Below are positions 53,317 through 63,634 of a DNA stretch of 64,000 bases, in pieces. Origin of the DNA: Pseudomonas sp. TH31 (GTDB taxonomy: Bacteria > Pseudomonadota > Gammaproteobacteria > Pseudomonadales > Pseudomonadaceae); the NCBI RefSeq assembly GCF_016650815.1, contig NZ_JAEKEZ010000032.1, forward strand, positions 1-64,000. The letters run 5' to 3'. How positions within the stretch are numbered: position 1 is the stretch's first letter; every line of letters begins with the position of its first letter. The position numbers and the translations under genes are program-made. Below the pieces are notes generated by a model, which saw only the letters and a program-made list of their open reading frames with translations, did not search any database and was not told the origin of the DNA.

Positions 53317-54303
53317 TCAACCCTCAACCGGCGGAATATGCCCAAACATCTCCTGAACAAACGCCACCCGTTCCTGCGCGGTCTCGGTAATCCCGCGTGC
53401 CTTCAATTCTTCCAGTCGCGCCTCGACCGCATGGGTACGCAACGTCAGGCCACAATCGTTGGCAATCTGAATGTTCAACCCCGGCCGGGCGTTCAGCTCG
53501 AGAATCAGCGGGCCTTTCTCCTGGTCGAGCACCATGTCCACGCCGATGTAACCCAGCCCGCACAGCTCATGGCAGCCGGCAGCGAGTTTCATGAAACCGT
53601 CCCAGTAGGGCAGTTGCACGCCATCCACTGCGTTGGTGGTGTCCGGGTGTTTGGTGATGATGTTGTTCAGCCAGGTGCCGCGCAGGGTCAGGCCTGTCGC
53701 AAGGTCGACACCGACGCCGATGGCGCCCTGGTGCAGGTTGGCCTTGCCGCCAGACTGGCGAGTCGGCAGGCGCAGCATGGCCATCACCGGGTAACCCATC
53801 AGCACGATGATTCGGATGTCCGGCACACCTTCGTAGCTGATGCTCTTGAAGATCTGGTCCGGGGTCACGCGGTATTCGATCAGCGCCCGGTCACGGTGGC
53901 CGCCCAGGGAATACAGGCCGGTGAGGATGCTGGAGATATGGTGCTCGAGTTCCTCGTGGCTGAGGATCTTGCCGGACACCGTGCGATAACGACCCTCGAA
54001 ACGGTCGGCCACCACAATAATGCCGTCGCCACCCGCGCCCTGGGCCGGTTTGATCACGAAGTCGTTGCGCCCGCCGATGATCTGGCCGAGGTTATCGATT
54101 TCTTTCTCGGTGGAAATGATCCCGTACAACTCCGGCACGTTAATGCCGGCGGCAATCGCGCGTTCCTTGGTGATGATCTTGTCATCGACAATCGGGTACA
54201 GGCTGCGCTTGTTGTACTTGAGCACGTAGTCTGCGTTACGCCGATTGATCCCCATGATGCCCCGGGCTTCCAGGGCCTTCCAGGTCTTCCAGAAACCGAA
54301 CAT
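53317..54303 (-). CDS. alpha-L-glutamate ligase-like ATP-grasp protein (RimK-like)
   Basis: 328 residues of the RimK-type ATP-grasp fold, likely adding an amino acid or forming an amide with ATP. Visible are LYPIVDDKIITKERAIAAG, the glycine-rich loop VIKPAQGAGGDGIIVV and the metal ligands in ILELNARPGLNIQ. Third gene of an operon with the inactive transglutaminase (1-base overlap) and a retropepsin-like protein, a set known across pseudomonads. Substrate unknown. Confidence 0.9.
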   Translation of the reverse strand: MFGFWKTWKALEARGIMGINRRNADYVLKYNKRSLYPIVDDKIITKERAIAAGINVPELYGIISTEKEIDNLGQIIGGRNDFVIKPAQGAGGDGIIVVADRFEGRYRTVSGKILSHEELEHHISSILTGLYSLGGHRDRALIEYRVTPDQIFKSISYEGVPDIRIIVLMGYPVMAMLRLPTRQSGGKANLHQGAIGVGVDLATGLTLRGTWLNNIITKHPDTTNAVDGVQLPYWDGFMKLAAGCHELCGLGYIGVDMVLDQEKGPLILELNARPGLNIQIANDCGLTLRTHAVEARLEELKARGITETAQERVAFVQEMFGHIPPVEG

Positions 54304-55835
54304 TACGAGTCAGCCTTGAGGAACGCCTTGAAACGGACCAGCTCGGTCAGGCGGTAGCCGCGATAGCGACCCATGGCCAGCATGAAGCCCACCAGGATCA
54401 ACAGGATCGCCGGGAAGGTGAACACGAAGTAGACCAGTTCCGGCACGCTCATGATCAGGTGCGCCAGGGACGCGGCGAACAGCGTACCGATCGCGACTTT
54501 CAGGGCATGCCCGGCACCGCGCTCTTCCCAGGTGATCGACAGGCGTTCGATTGTCATGGTCAGAATCACCATCGGGAACAGTGCCACCGACAAGCCGCGC
54601 TCCAGTCCGAGTTTATGGCTGAACAGGCTGATCGCCGCGATCAGTACCACGACAAAGGTCAGCACCACCGACAGCCTCGGCAGCATTTGCAGCTTCAAGT
54701 GTTCAAGGTAGGAACGCAGCGACAGCCCCAGCGCCGTGATGATGGTAAACAGCACAATGCCAAAGCCCAGCTGTGTCTCGCGAAAGGCCAGGGCGATCAG
54801 CACCGGGGTAAAGGTGCCCAGGGTTTGCAGGCCGATCAGGTTGCGCAGAATCAGGATCACCAGCACGCCAATCGGGATCATCACCATGATCATGAACGTC
54901 TGCTGGGTTTGCAGCGGCAGGCCGTACAGCGAGTATTCGAGGAAATTGGCGTCGGTGTTTTCGTCGGTCAGCTTGGCCAGGCGAATGGCGTTCATTTCGC
55001 TGTTGTTCAGGCTGAAGGTTACGTTGGCTTTCTTGCCGCCATCGACGGTGATCAGGTTTTCATCGCCGGTCCACCACAGCAAGCGGTCGGTCGGCAGGCC
55101 CTGTTCGCCGGTTTCCGGGTTGAAGTACAACCAGTCAGTGCCATTGAAGCTGCGCAACCAGAGTTCAGGCACCTGCGGCTGATCGGCGACCAAACGAATG
55201 GTGTGGACTTTTTCCACCGGTACGTGGGCGATGGACAGCAGCAGTTCGACGATTTTGGCTTTGTGCGCGGTGGACGGATCGCCGCCCAGCAACAGTTTCA
55301 CGTTGTCGTCGTTGAGGTTGTTGACGCGTTTGATCGCTTCGCCGATGAAGGTTTCGACGTCGGCCGAGTGTTGGCGGATCGGCGCGAGCAGGGCTTCGGC
55401 GGCGACTTTTTCCGCACCTTCGACGGCAATGCTGTCGCGGAAGGTCGGGCCTTTGATTTTGGATTTTTCGCCACTGTAGCGCTTGGTCAGTACCAGGCGG
55501 TAATAGAGGGTCTGGTTGCCCTTGGCCCGACGTGCCGACCAGGTGACCTTGCGGTTGCCATCGATCCGGTTCACCGCCACGCCGTAGTTATTGGAGATAA
55601 AGCTTTCGTTCAGGCTCACAAAGTCGCGGCTCAGCGGCGGCACGAACATCTGGATCTTGACCGGGTCCTTGGCACTGGCGACGAACTCGACCTTGGCGTC
55701 GATGTTCCACAAGTCGTCAGTGGCGTCTTCGGTCACGGGAATCCCGAGCACGAAGATCTGATAGGCCGTAACTGAAATGCCCAGCACCACCAGAATGGCG
55801 ATCAGGATTTTCAGGTGGAGGTTAAGAGAGCGCAT
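54303..55835 (-). CDS. inactive transglutaminase fused to a seven-helix membrane domain
   Basis: 510 residues. An N-terminal helix (LHLKILIAILVVLGISVTAY), a periplasmic part of 350 residues with transglutaminase-like fold lacking the Cys-His-Asp triad (WLRSFNGTDWLYFNPETGEQ region), then about seven helices (LQTQQTFMIMVMIPIGVLVI ... YFVFTFPAILLILVGFMLAM). It presumably works with the flanking ligase and protease as a membrane peptide-modifying complex; not tested. Overlaps the ligase gene and lies 5 bases after the protease gene. Confidence 0.88.
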   Translation of the reverse strand: MRSLNLHLKILIAILVVLGISVTAYQIFVLGIPVTEDATDDLWNIDAKVEFVASAKDPVKIQMFVPPLSRDFVSLNESFISNNYGVAVNRIDGNRKVTWSARRAKGNQTLYYRLVLTKRYSGEKSKIKGPTFRDSIAVEGAEKVAAEALLAPIRQHSADVETFIGEAIKRVNNLNDDNVKLLLGGDPSTAHKAKIVELLLSIAHVPVEKVHTIRLVADQPQVPELWLRSFNGTDWLYFNPETGEQGLPTDRLLWWTGDENLITVDGGKKANVTFSLNNSEMNAIRLAKLTDENTDANFLEYSLYGLPLQTQQTFMIMVMIPIGVLVILILRNLIGLQTLGTFTPVLIALAFRETQLGFGIVLFTIITALGLSLRSYLEHLKLQMLPRLSVVLTFVVVLIAAISLFSHKLGLERGLSVALFPMVILTMTIERLSITWEERGAGHALKVAIGTLFAASLAHLIMSVPELVYFVFTFPAILLILVGFMLAMGRYRGYRLTELVRFKAFLKADS

Positions 55836-55840
55836 TGGAA

Positions 55841-56377
55841 TTACTCTGCGGTATGAGCGTCGATGGCGCAGGCGGGTTTGCCAGCAGCGTATTTAAGACT
55901 GGGGTCGACCAGCGCATCGAAGCGTTTAAGCGCTTCGGAGCCGATCAGGAGCGGGTATTGGAAGGCGCTGCGGTCGGTCAGGTTCACTTCGATGCTGCGC
56001 GATGCCGAACCCATGCAGATATCCAGTTCAATCACCGGGCGGGCCGTGTACTTCTTGCCTTCATCCGGGTCGTAGTCGCCGGCGCGGCGCTTGATTTTGC
56101 TGACTCGGGCCAATGGTCGTTCGATCGGGTGCGAATGCGCGGCGTCGATGGCCAGGTAGAAACGCACCCAGGATTCGCCATTGCGTTTGAAACGTTTGAT
56201 GTCCCGTGCACTTAAGGACGCGGTTTTCGCCCCGGTGTCGAGTTTGGCCGCGACTTCCAGGTCAATGCCGTCCAGCGAGGCGTACTCGTTGAGGCCGTAC
56301 ACAGTCTTTTCCCCTGCCGCAGCAACACCGGGCAGGCAAAGAAGATAAAGGAAGGTGGGGAAGGGCTTGAGTCTCAT
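55841..56377 (-). CDS. retropepsin-like protein (RimB-like, DUF785)
   Basis: 178 residues: signal peptide (MRLKPFPTFLYLLCLPGVAA) then the domain of putative ATP-dependent zinc/aspartic proteases, with KLDTGAKTASLSA carrying the DTGA aspartate and GSEALKRFDALVDPSLKY near the end. Probably periplasmic peptidase. ATG 56377 gives the signal peptide at the N-terminus; the longer start is not supported. First gene of the three-gene operon. Confidence 0.9.
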   Translation of the reverse strand: MRLKPFPTFLYLLCLPGVAAAGEKTVYGLNEYASLDGIDLEVAAKLDTGAKTASLSARDIKRFKRNGESWVRFYLAIDAAHSHPIERPLARVSKIKRRAGDYDPDEGKKYTARPVIELDICMGSASRSIEVNLTDRSAFQYPLLIGSEALKRFDALVDPSLKYAAGKPACAIDAHTAE

Positions 56378-56680
56378 AAATCCTGGTGCGCAGCGGTCCG
56401 TACTTCGATTCAAGGCCCTGGCATCGCTGCGCAAGTTCCCTCGTATGCCTATCAGCTATTTATGACAAGCCGTGCAGATGCAGATGACAAGCAAATGCGG
56501 GCGGCATTCTAGCACGGTGGTTTTATGGCGCCAGCGCTGGCAGGGGGCTATAAACAGCTGTGCTGCGTTGTTATGGTGCAAGCGGTTATTAGACGATTGT
56601 CGACAATATCTATTTATCCTTTGACTGTTAGGCCTGTATTCGCTAGTTTTTGCCGCATTAGCTTTCAAGGTGTCGACAAT
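56378..56680. promoter_or_regulatory. divergent region with prp operators
   Basis: 303 bases between the protease and the GntR gene. It carries ATTGTCGACAAT (56596-56607), a perfect palindrome, and a second copy GGTGTCGACAAT (56669-56680) that touches the regulator's ATG. These are likely the regulator's own binding sites. No gene is seen. Confidence 0.7.
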
Positions 56681-57403
56681 ATGCTGGATCAACTCGATCC
56701 CCCCGTCGCAGTGCAGGACGATTCGGAGACACTCTCCGAGAACGTCTTCCGGCGTATCCAGGCGGCCATCGTCAAAGGCGAGATCGCCCCGGGCAGCAAA
56801 ATCTCCGAGCCTGAGCTGGCGCGCACCTATGGCATCAGCCGCGGGCCGCTACGCGAAGCGATCCATCGCCTGGAAGGCCAGCGCCTGCTGGTTCGCGTAC
56901 CGCACGTCGGGGCGCGGGTGGTGTCGCTGAGTCATGCCGAGCTGCTGGAACTCTACGAAATCCGCGAATCCCTGGAAGGCATGGCCTGTCGCCTGGCCGC
57001 CGAGCGCATGACCGTCGAAGAAATCGACGAGCTGCGCCGGGTGCTCGAGACCCATGAGCGCGACGCGGCGTTTCAGGCCGGTGTCGGCTATTACCAGCAG
57101 GAAGGCGATTTCGACTTTCATTACCGAATCATTCAAGGCAGCGGCAACCGCACGCTGACCCAGATGCTCTGCGGCGAGCTGTATCAGCTGGTGCGCATGT
57201 ACCGCATCCAGTTTTCCACCACGCCCAATCGCCCACGCCAGGCTTTTGCCGAGCACCACCGGATTCTCGACGCCATCGCCGACCGTGACGGTGAGTTGGC
57301 CGAGTTGTTGATGCGCCGTCACATCGGCGCTTCCAAACGCAATATCGCCCGTCACTACCAGGACGGCGCCAATAAGACAGCCACTGAACGAGGTGAGTCA
57401 TGA
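56681..57403 (+). CDS. GntR-family (FCD) regulator of the propionate operon
   Basis: 240 residues: winged helix (ENVFRRIQAAIVKGEIAPGS, ELARTYGISRGPLREAIHRL) and the all-helical FCD effector domain with metal/ligand residues (ESLEGMACRLA, FHYRIIQG, FAEHHRILD). In pseudomonads a regulator of this type stands at the head of the methylcitrate genes and senses a pathway intermediate. The two TGTCGACA palindromes upstream suggest autoregulation and operon control. ATG 56681; 4-base overlap with prpB. Confidence 0.92.
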   Translation: MLDQLDPPVAVQDDSETLSENVFRRIQAAIVKGEIAPGSKISEPELARTYGISRGPLREAIHRLEGQRLLVRVPHVGARVVSLSHAELLELYEIRESLEGMACRLAAERMTVEEIDELRRVLETHERDAAFQAGVGYYQQEGDFDFHYRIIQGSGNRTLTQMLCGELYQLVRMYRIQFSTTPNRPRQAFAEHHRILDAIADRDGELAELLMRRHIGASKRNIARHYQDGANKTATERGES

Positions 57404-58290
57404 GTTCCAACAAGAGCACTCCAGGCCAGCGTTTCCGCGATGCGGTCGCCAGCGAGCATCCGCTGCAAGTGGTCGGCGCGATCAATGCCAACCACGCGCT
57501 ACTGGCCAAGCGCGCCGGTTTCAAGGCGATTTACCTGTCGGGTGGCGGGGTGGCTGCCGGCTCCCTCGGCGTGCCGGATCTGGGCATCACCGGCCTGGAT
57601 GACGTGCTGACCGACGTGCGGCGCATCACCGATGTGTGCGATTTGCCGCTGCTGGTGGACGTGGACACCGGTTTTGGTTCCTCGGCGTTCAACGTGGCGC
57701 GCACCGTCAAGTCGATGATCAAGTTTGGCGCGGCGGCGATTCACATCGAAGACCAGGTCGGCGCCAAGCGCTGTGGTCACCGCCCTAATAAAGAGATCGT
57801 CTCGCTGCAGGAAATGGTCGACCGCATCAAAGCGGCTGTTGATGCTCGCACCGATGACAGCTTCGTGATCATGGCCCGCACCGATGCGCTGGCGGTGGAA
57901 GGTCTGGAATCTGCCCTGGATCGCGCCGCCGCGTGCATCGAGGCTGGCGCCGATATGATTTTCCCGGAAGCCATCACCGAACTGGACATGTACAAGCTGT
58001 TCGCCAGCCGTGTGAAAGCGCCGATCCTGGCCAACATCACCGAATTCGGCGCGACGCCGCTGTACACCACCGAGCAACTCGCCGCTGCCGAGGTGTCGCT
58101 GGTGCTGTACCCGCTGTCGGCGTTCCGGGCGATGAACAAGGCTGCGGAAAACGTCTATACCGCGATCCGCCGCGACGGTACGCAACAGAACGTGATCGAC
58201 ACCATGCAAACGCGCATGGAGCTTTACGATCGCATCGACTACCACACCTTCGAGCAGAAGCTCGATGCGTTGTTTGCCGCGAAGAAATAA
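57400..58290 (+). CDS. prpB: 2-methylisocitrate lyase
   Basis: 296 residues. Cleaves 2-methylisocitrate to pyruvate and succinate, the last step of the methylcitrate cycle. Isocitrate-lyase-family motifs: YLSGGGVAAGSLGVPD, DVDTGFGS, HIEDQVGAKRCGHRPNKE with the catalytic KRCGH. Start ATG in overlap with the regulator gene. A REP pair separates it from prpC. Confidence 0.96.
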   Translation: MSSNKSTPGQRFRDAVASEHPLQVVGAINANHALLAKRAGFKAIYLSGGGVAAGSLGVPDLGITGLDDVLTDVRRITDVCDLPLLVDVDTGFGSSAFNVARTVKSMIKFGAAAIHIEDQVGAKRCGHRPNKEIVSLQEMVDRIKAAVDARTDDSFVIMARTDALAVEGLESALDRAAACIEAGADMIFPEAITELDMYKLFASRVKAPILANITEFGATPLYTTEQLAAAEVSLVLYPLSAFRAMNKAAENVYTAIRRDGTQQNVIDTMQTRMELYDRIDYHTFEQKLDALFAAKK

Positions 58291-58378
58291 AGATCAAAAG
58301 ATCGCAGCCTTCGGCAGCTCCTACATGGACCGCATTCCCCTGTAGGAGCTGTCGAGTGCAACGAGGCTGCGATCTTTT
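58291..58378. repeat. REP pair within the prp operon (mixed arms)
   Basis: Left arm gatcgcagccttcggcagct, right arm the variant with tgtcgagtgcaacgaggctg, so the pair combines two REP subtypes. Starts at the prpB stop. Confidence 0.85.
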
Positions 58379-58447
58379 CGGCATCACCAAAAACCTGATG
58401 AATCACAACTTGCCGATTCCCTAAAAAATTCAAGATTGGAGACAGCA

Positions 58448-59574
58448 ATGGCCGAAGCAAAAGTACTCAGTGGCGCCGGGCTCCGTGGCCAGGTTGCCGG
58501 GCAAACCGCACTGTCCACCGTGGGCCAATCGGGCGCAGGCCTGACCTATCGTGGCTACGACGTTCGCGAACTGGCGGCTGACGCGCAATTCGAGGAAGTC
58601 GCCTACCTGCTGCTGTACGGCGAGCTGCCAACCAAGGCACAGCTCGCCGCTTACGTCGGCAAACTGAGCAAGCTGCGCGATCTGCCGCAAGCGCTGAAAG
58701 AAGTGCTGGAACGCATCCCCGCCGACGCCCACCCGATGGACGTGATGCGCACCGGTTGCTCGTTCCTGGGCAACCTGGAACCGGAGAAAGACTTCAGCGC
58801 ACAACACGACGTCACCGACCGCCTGCTGGCCGCGTTCCCGGCGATCATGTGTTACTGGTATCGCTTCAGCCACGACGGCAAACGCATCAATTGCGTGAGC
58901 GACGAACAGTCGATTGGCGGCCACTTCCTGCACTTGCTGCATGACAAGAAGCCGAGTGAGCTGCACGTCAAAGTGATGAACGTGTCGCTGATCCTCTACG
59001 CAGAACACGAGTTCAACGCCTCGACGTTCACCGCCCGTGTTTGCGCCTCGACCCTGTCGGACATGTATTCGTGCGTTACCGCCGCCATCGGTTCCCTGCG
59101 AGGCCCGCTGCATGGCGGCGCCAACGAAGCGGCGATGGAAATGATCGAGCGCTTCAAATCGCCGGAAGAGGCGATCAAAGGCACCCTCGGCATGCTCGAG
59201 CGCAAAGACAAGATCATGGGCTTTGGTCACGCGATCTATAAGGACAACGATCCGCGCAACGAGGTGATCAAGGGCTGGTCGAAAAACTGGCTGATGAAGT
59301 GGGTGACACGGTCTTGTTCCCGGTTTCCGAAGCCATCGACAAGACCATGTGGGAACAGAAAAAGCTGTTCCCGAACGCCGACTTCTACCATGCGTCGACG
59401 TACCACTTCATGGGCATCCCGACCAAGTTGTTCACGCCGATTTTCGTCTGCTCGCGCCTGACCGGCTGGGCGGCGCATGTGTTCGAACAACGAGCCAACA
59501 ACCGCATCATCCGCCCGAGCGCCGAATACGTCGGCGTCGACCAGCGCAAGTTCGTGCCAATCGAACAACGCTGA
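58448..59574 (+). CDS. prpC: 2-methylcitrate synthase (frameshifted by one base)
   Basis: Condenses propionyl-CoA with oxaloacetate to 2-methylcitrate. Citrate-synthase motifs are visible: HEFNASTFTARV, GSLRGPLHGGANEAA, MGFGHAIYKDNDPR. The frame breaks in the A-run at 59282-59286 (…IKGWSK / KLADEVGDTVLFPV…); one added A yields 375 residues, the family length, ending CSRLTGWAAHVFEQRANNRI... ATG at 58448 follows TTGGAGACAGCA. Confidence 0.95.
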
Positions 59575-59617
59575 CCGGAGGAGGGCCGCTCTGTTAGCTG
59601 AAGGAACCGGGAGCCCC

Positions 59618-59716
59618 TGTAGGAGCTGCCGCAGGCTGCGATCTTTTGATCTTCGGCGATTTTTGAATCGCCAGAGGCTCAAGATCAAAAGATCGCAGCC
59701 TGCGGCAGCTCCTACA
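59618..59716. repeat. REP inverted pair within the prp operon
   Basis: ctgtaggagctgccgcaggc and its reverse complement; inner region has a second small palindrome (cggcgatttttgaatcgcc). Confidence 0.88.
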
Positions 59717-59786
59717 CGGGGACGGAGTAAATTCAGCATCAATGCCAGGCCCTACCCTTTGTAATTACCGTGACCGAGTCCTGACG

Positions 59787-62376
59787 ATGAACACAGAATT
59801 CCGCAAACCGCTGCCCGGCAGCCATCTGGATTACTTCGACGTCCGTGCGGCTGTCGAAGCCATCCAGCCTGGCGCCTACGACACCCTGCCGTATACCTCC
59901 CGCGTACTCGCGGAAAACCTGGTGCGCCGCTGCGACCCGGCCACGCTCACCGATTCCCTGAAGCAGTTCATCGAACGCAAGCGCGACCTCGATTTTCCGT
60001 GGTTCCCGGCGCGCGTGGTCTGCCATGACATTCTTGGCCAGACCGCACTGGTGGACCTCGCCGGCCTGCGCGATGCCATCGCCCTGCAAGGGGTGACCCG
60101 GCGCAAGTGAACCCGGTGGTGCCGACCCAATTGATCGTCGACCACTCCCTGGCCGTCGAGCGCGGTGGCTTCGATCCGGAGGCGTTCGAGAAGAACCGCG
60201 CCATCGAAGACCGTCGCAACGAAGACCGTTTTCACTTCATCAACTGGACCAAAAAAGCCTTCAAAAACGTCGACGTGATCCCGCCGGGCAACGGGATCAT
60301 GCACCAGATCAACCTGGAGAAAATGTCTCCGGTGATTCAAGTGCGCGACGGCGTGGCCTTCCCGGATACCTGCGTCGGCACCGACAGTCACACCCCGCAC
60401 GTCGATGCGCTGGGCGTGATCGCCATCGGCGTGGGTGGCCTGGAAGCCGAGAGCGTGATGCTCGGCCGCGCCTCGTGGATGCGTCTGCCGGAAAGCGTCG
60501 GCGTTGAACTGACCGGCAAGTTGCAACCGGGCATCACCGCCACCGATATGGTGCTGGCGCTGACCGAGTTCCTGCGCAAACAGAAAGTCGTCGGCGCGTG
60601 GCTGGAATTCTTCGGTGAAGGCGCATCAAAGCTGACCCTCGGCGACCGCGCAACCATTTCCAACATGGCCCCGGAATACGGCGCCACCGCGGCGATGTTC
60701 TACATCGATCAGCAAACCATCGACTACCTGAAGCTCACCGGCCGTGAAGACGAGCAGGTTCAGCTTGTGGAGCTTTATGCCAGGACCACCGGCCTCTGGG
60801 CCGACAGTCTGAAGCAGGCGCAATACGAGCGCGGGTTGACCTTCAACCTGTCTTCGGTAGTGCGCAACATGGCCGGCCCGAGCAACCCGCACGCTCGCGT
60901 CGCGACCTCGGACCTCGCCGCCCAAGGCATCTCCGGCCAGTGGGATGAAGTGCCGGGCCAGATGCCGGACGGCGCGGTGATCATTGCCGCCATCACCAGT
61001 TGCACCAACACCAGCAACCCGCGCAACGTCATCGCCGCCGGCCTGCTGGCGCGCAATGCCAACCAGCTCGGGCTGACCCGCAAGCCGTGGGTCAAGTCTT
61101 CCCTGGCGCCGGGCTCGAAAACCGTGGCGCTGTACCTCGACGAAGCGGGCCTGACCTGCGAGCTGGAGCAACTCGGTTTCGGCATCGTCGCCTTCGCCTG
61201 CACCACCTGCAACGGCATGTCCGGCGCGCTCGACCCGGTGATCCAGCAAGAGATCATCGACCGCGACCTGTACGCCACGGCTGTGCTGTCCGGCAACCGT
61301 AACTTCGACGGGCGGATTCACCCGTACGCCAAGCAAGCCTTCCTCGCTTCGCCGCCGCTGGTGGTCGCTTATGCCATCGCCGGGACCATCCGTTTCGACA
61401 TCGAAAAAGACGTGCTGGGCGTGGTCGACGGCAAGGACATCCGCCTGAAAGACATCTGGCCGAGCGACGAAGAAATCGACGCGGTGGTGAAAGCCTCGGT
61501 CAAGCCGGAGCAGTTCCGTCAGGTCTACATCCCGATGTTCGCCATCCACGAAGACACCGGCCCGAAAGTCACGCCGCTGTACGACTGGCGCGAGATGAGC
61601 ACCTACATTCGCCGTCCGCCGTACTGGGAAGGCGCGCTGGCTGGCGCACGTCCGCTCAAAGGCATGCGCCCATTGGCGGTGCTGCCGGACAACATCACCA
61701 CCGATCACCTGTCGCCGTCGAACGCGATCATGCTCGACAGCGCCGCCGGCGAATACCTGGCGAAAATGGGCTTGCCGGAAGAGGATTTCAACTCCTACGC
61801 CACCCACCGTGGCGACCACTTGACCGCGCAGCGTGCAACCTTCGCCAACCCGAAACTGTTCAACGAAATGGTCCAGGAAAACGGCAAGGTCAAGCAGGGT
61901 TCTCTCGCTCGCGTCGAACCGGAAGGCCAGGTCATGCGCATGTGGGAAGCCATTGAAATCTACATGGAACGCAAGCAGCCGCTGATCATCATTGCCGGCG
62001 CCGACTACGGCCAGGGTTCGTCCCGGACTGGGCGGCCAAAGGCGTGCGCCTGGCCGGTGTCGAAGCGATTGCTGCCGAAGGTTTCGAGCGCATTCACCGC
62101 ACCAACCTGGTGGGCATGGGCGTGTTGCCGCTGGAGTTTTTGCCGGGCACTGATCGCCACACATTGGCCATCGACGGCAGCGAAACCTACGACGTGATCG
62201 GCGACCGTACCCCGCGTGCGCAACTGACGCTGGTGATCAACCGCCTCAACGGCGAACGCGTCGAAGTGCCGGTGACTTGCCGCCTCGACACCGCCGAAGA
62301 AGTGTCGATCTACGAGGCCGGTGGCGTGTTGCAGCGTTTCGCTCAGGACTTCCTTGAATCGGCGGTAGCCGTTTAA
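59787..62376 (+). CDS. acnD: Fe/S-dependent 2-methylisocitrate dehydratase (two frameshifts)
   Basis: Aconitase-family enzyme converting 2-methylcitrate to 2-methyl-trans-aconitate, the substrate of PrpF. Fe-S ligands are in ITSCTNTSNPRNV and FACTTCNGMSG; DTCVGTDSHTPHVD and the swivelling-domain GADYGQGSSR are also seen. Two one-base losses split it: GGGG at 60090-60093 and GG at 62025-62026. With both restored it has 863 residues, normal for AcnD. ATG at 59787 preferred (MNTEFRKPLPGS). prpF follows after 55 bases. Confidence 0.95.
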
Positions 62377-62431
62377 ATCACGCTGTGCGGACACGGGATG
62401 TTGAGTCCCGTGTCTGCTTTGAAGGAGCACT

Positions 62432-63622
62432 ATGTCTCACGCACCTCAAATCAAAATCCCCGCCACCTACATGCGTGGCGGCACCAGCAAAGGCGTGTTT
62501 TTCAGCCTGCAAGACCTGCCCGAAGCGGCACAGATTCCCGGCCCGGCCCGCGATGCCTTGTTGCTGCGCGTAATCGGCAGCCCCGATCCGTACGACAAGC
62601 AAATCGACGGCATGGGCGGCGCGACGTCCAGTACCAGCAAAACCGTCATCCTGTCGAAAAGCATCAAGGCTGATCACGACGTCGATTACCTGTTCGGTCA
62701 GGTCTCCATCGACAAGCCTTTTGTGGACTGGAGCGGCAACTGCGGCAACCTGTCGGCGGCGGTCGGTTCGTTCGCCATCAGCAACGGATTGGTGGACGCC
62801 AGCCGTATTCCGCACAACGGCGTTGCCGTGGTTCGTGTATGGCAGGCCAACATCGGCAAGACCATCATCGCTCACGTGCCGATCACCAACGGTGAGGTGC
62901 AGGAAACCGGTGATTTCGAACTCGACGGCGTGACCTTTCCAGCGGCCGAAGTGCAGGTCGAATTCATGGACCCGGCCGCAGAAGAAGAGGGCGGCGGTGG
63001 TTCGATGTTCCCTACTGGCAACCTGGTCGATGACCTGGAAGTGCCCGGCGTCGGGACCTTCAAGGCCACCATGATCAACGCCGGCATCCCGACGATTTTC
63101 ATCAACGCCGAAGACATCGGCTACACCGGCACCGAGCTGCAAGGCGCGATCAACAGCGACTCGAAGGCCCTGGCGATGTTTGAAACCATCCGCGCTTATG
63201 GCGCGTTGCGCATGGGCCTGATCAAGGACCTGGACGAAGCGGCCAAGCGTCAGCACACACCGAAAGTCGCGTTCGTGGCCAAGCCGGCGGCTTACGTGGC
63301 GTCCAGCGGCAAGGCGATTGCGGCGGGTGATGTCGACCTGCTGGTGCGGGCATTGTCGATGGGCAAACTGCACCACGCGATGATGGGCACGGCGGCCGTG
63401 GCGATTGGTACGGCGGCGGCGATTTCCGGGACGTTGGTGAACCTGGCGGCGGGCGGGATCGAGCGTAATGCGGTGCGTTTCGGGCATCCGTCCGGCACGT
63501 TGCGCGTGGGCGCCGAGGCCAGCCTGGTGAACGGTGAGTGGACCGTGAACAAAGCCATCATGAGCCGCAATGCGCGGGTGTTGATGGAAGGCTACGTTCG
63601 GGTGCCGGGTGATTCTTTCTAA
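62432..63622 (+). CDS. prpF: 2-methylaconitate cis-trans isomerase
   Basis: 396 residues of the PrpF family (diaminopimelate-epimerase-like fold). It isomerises 2-methyl-trans-aconitate from AcnD to the cis form. Family motifs: YMRGGTSKGVFF, DGMGGATSSTSK, WSGNCGNLSAAVG, and GHPSGTLRVGAE in the C-terminal half. ATG follows AAGGAG. Pairing with acnD defines the AcnD/PrpF variant of the cycle. Confidence 0.96.
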   Translation: MSHAPQIKIPATYMRGGTSKGVFFSLQDLPEAAQIPGPARDALLLRVIGSPDPYDKQIDGMGGATSSTSKTVILSKSIKADHDVDYLFGQVSIDKPFVDWSGNCGNLSAAVGSFAISNGLVDASRIPHNGVAVVRVWQANIGKTIIAHVPITNGEVQETGDFELDGVTFPAAEVQVEFMDPAAEEEGGGGSMFPTGNLVDDLEVPGVGTFKATMINAGIPTIFINAEDIGYTGTELQGAINSDSKALAMFETIRAYGALRMGLIKDLDEAAKRQHTPKVAFVAKPAAYVASSGKAIAAGDVDLLVRALSMGKLHHAMMGTAAVAIGTAAAISGTLVNLAAGGIERNAVRFGHPSGTLRVGAEASLVNGEWTVNKAIMSRNARVLMEGYVRVPGDSF

Positions 63623-63634
63623 CGAACACATCCC

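Noticed and set aside
54459..55775. 438-codon frame antisense to the membrane transglutaminase-like gene
   Set aside because: No domain, Gln/His-rich composition typical of the antisense of membrane helices.
60626..62164. 512-codon frame antisense to acnD
   Set aside because: acnD motifs on the plus strand are unambiguous.
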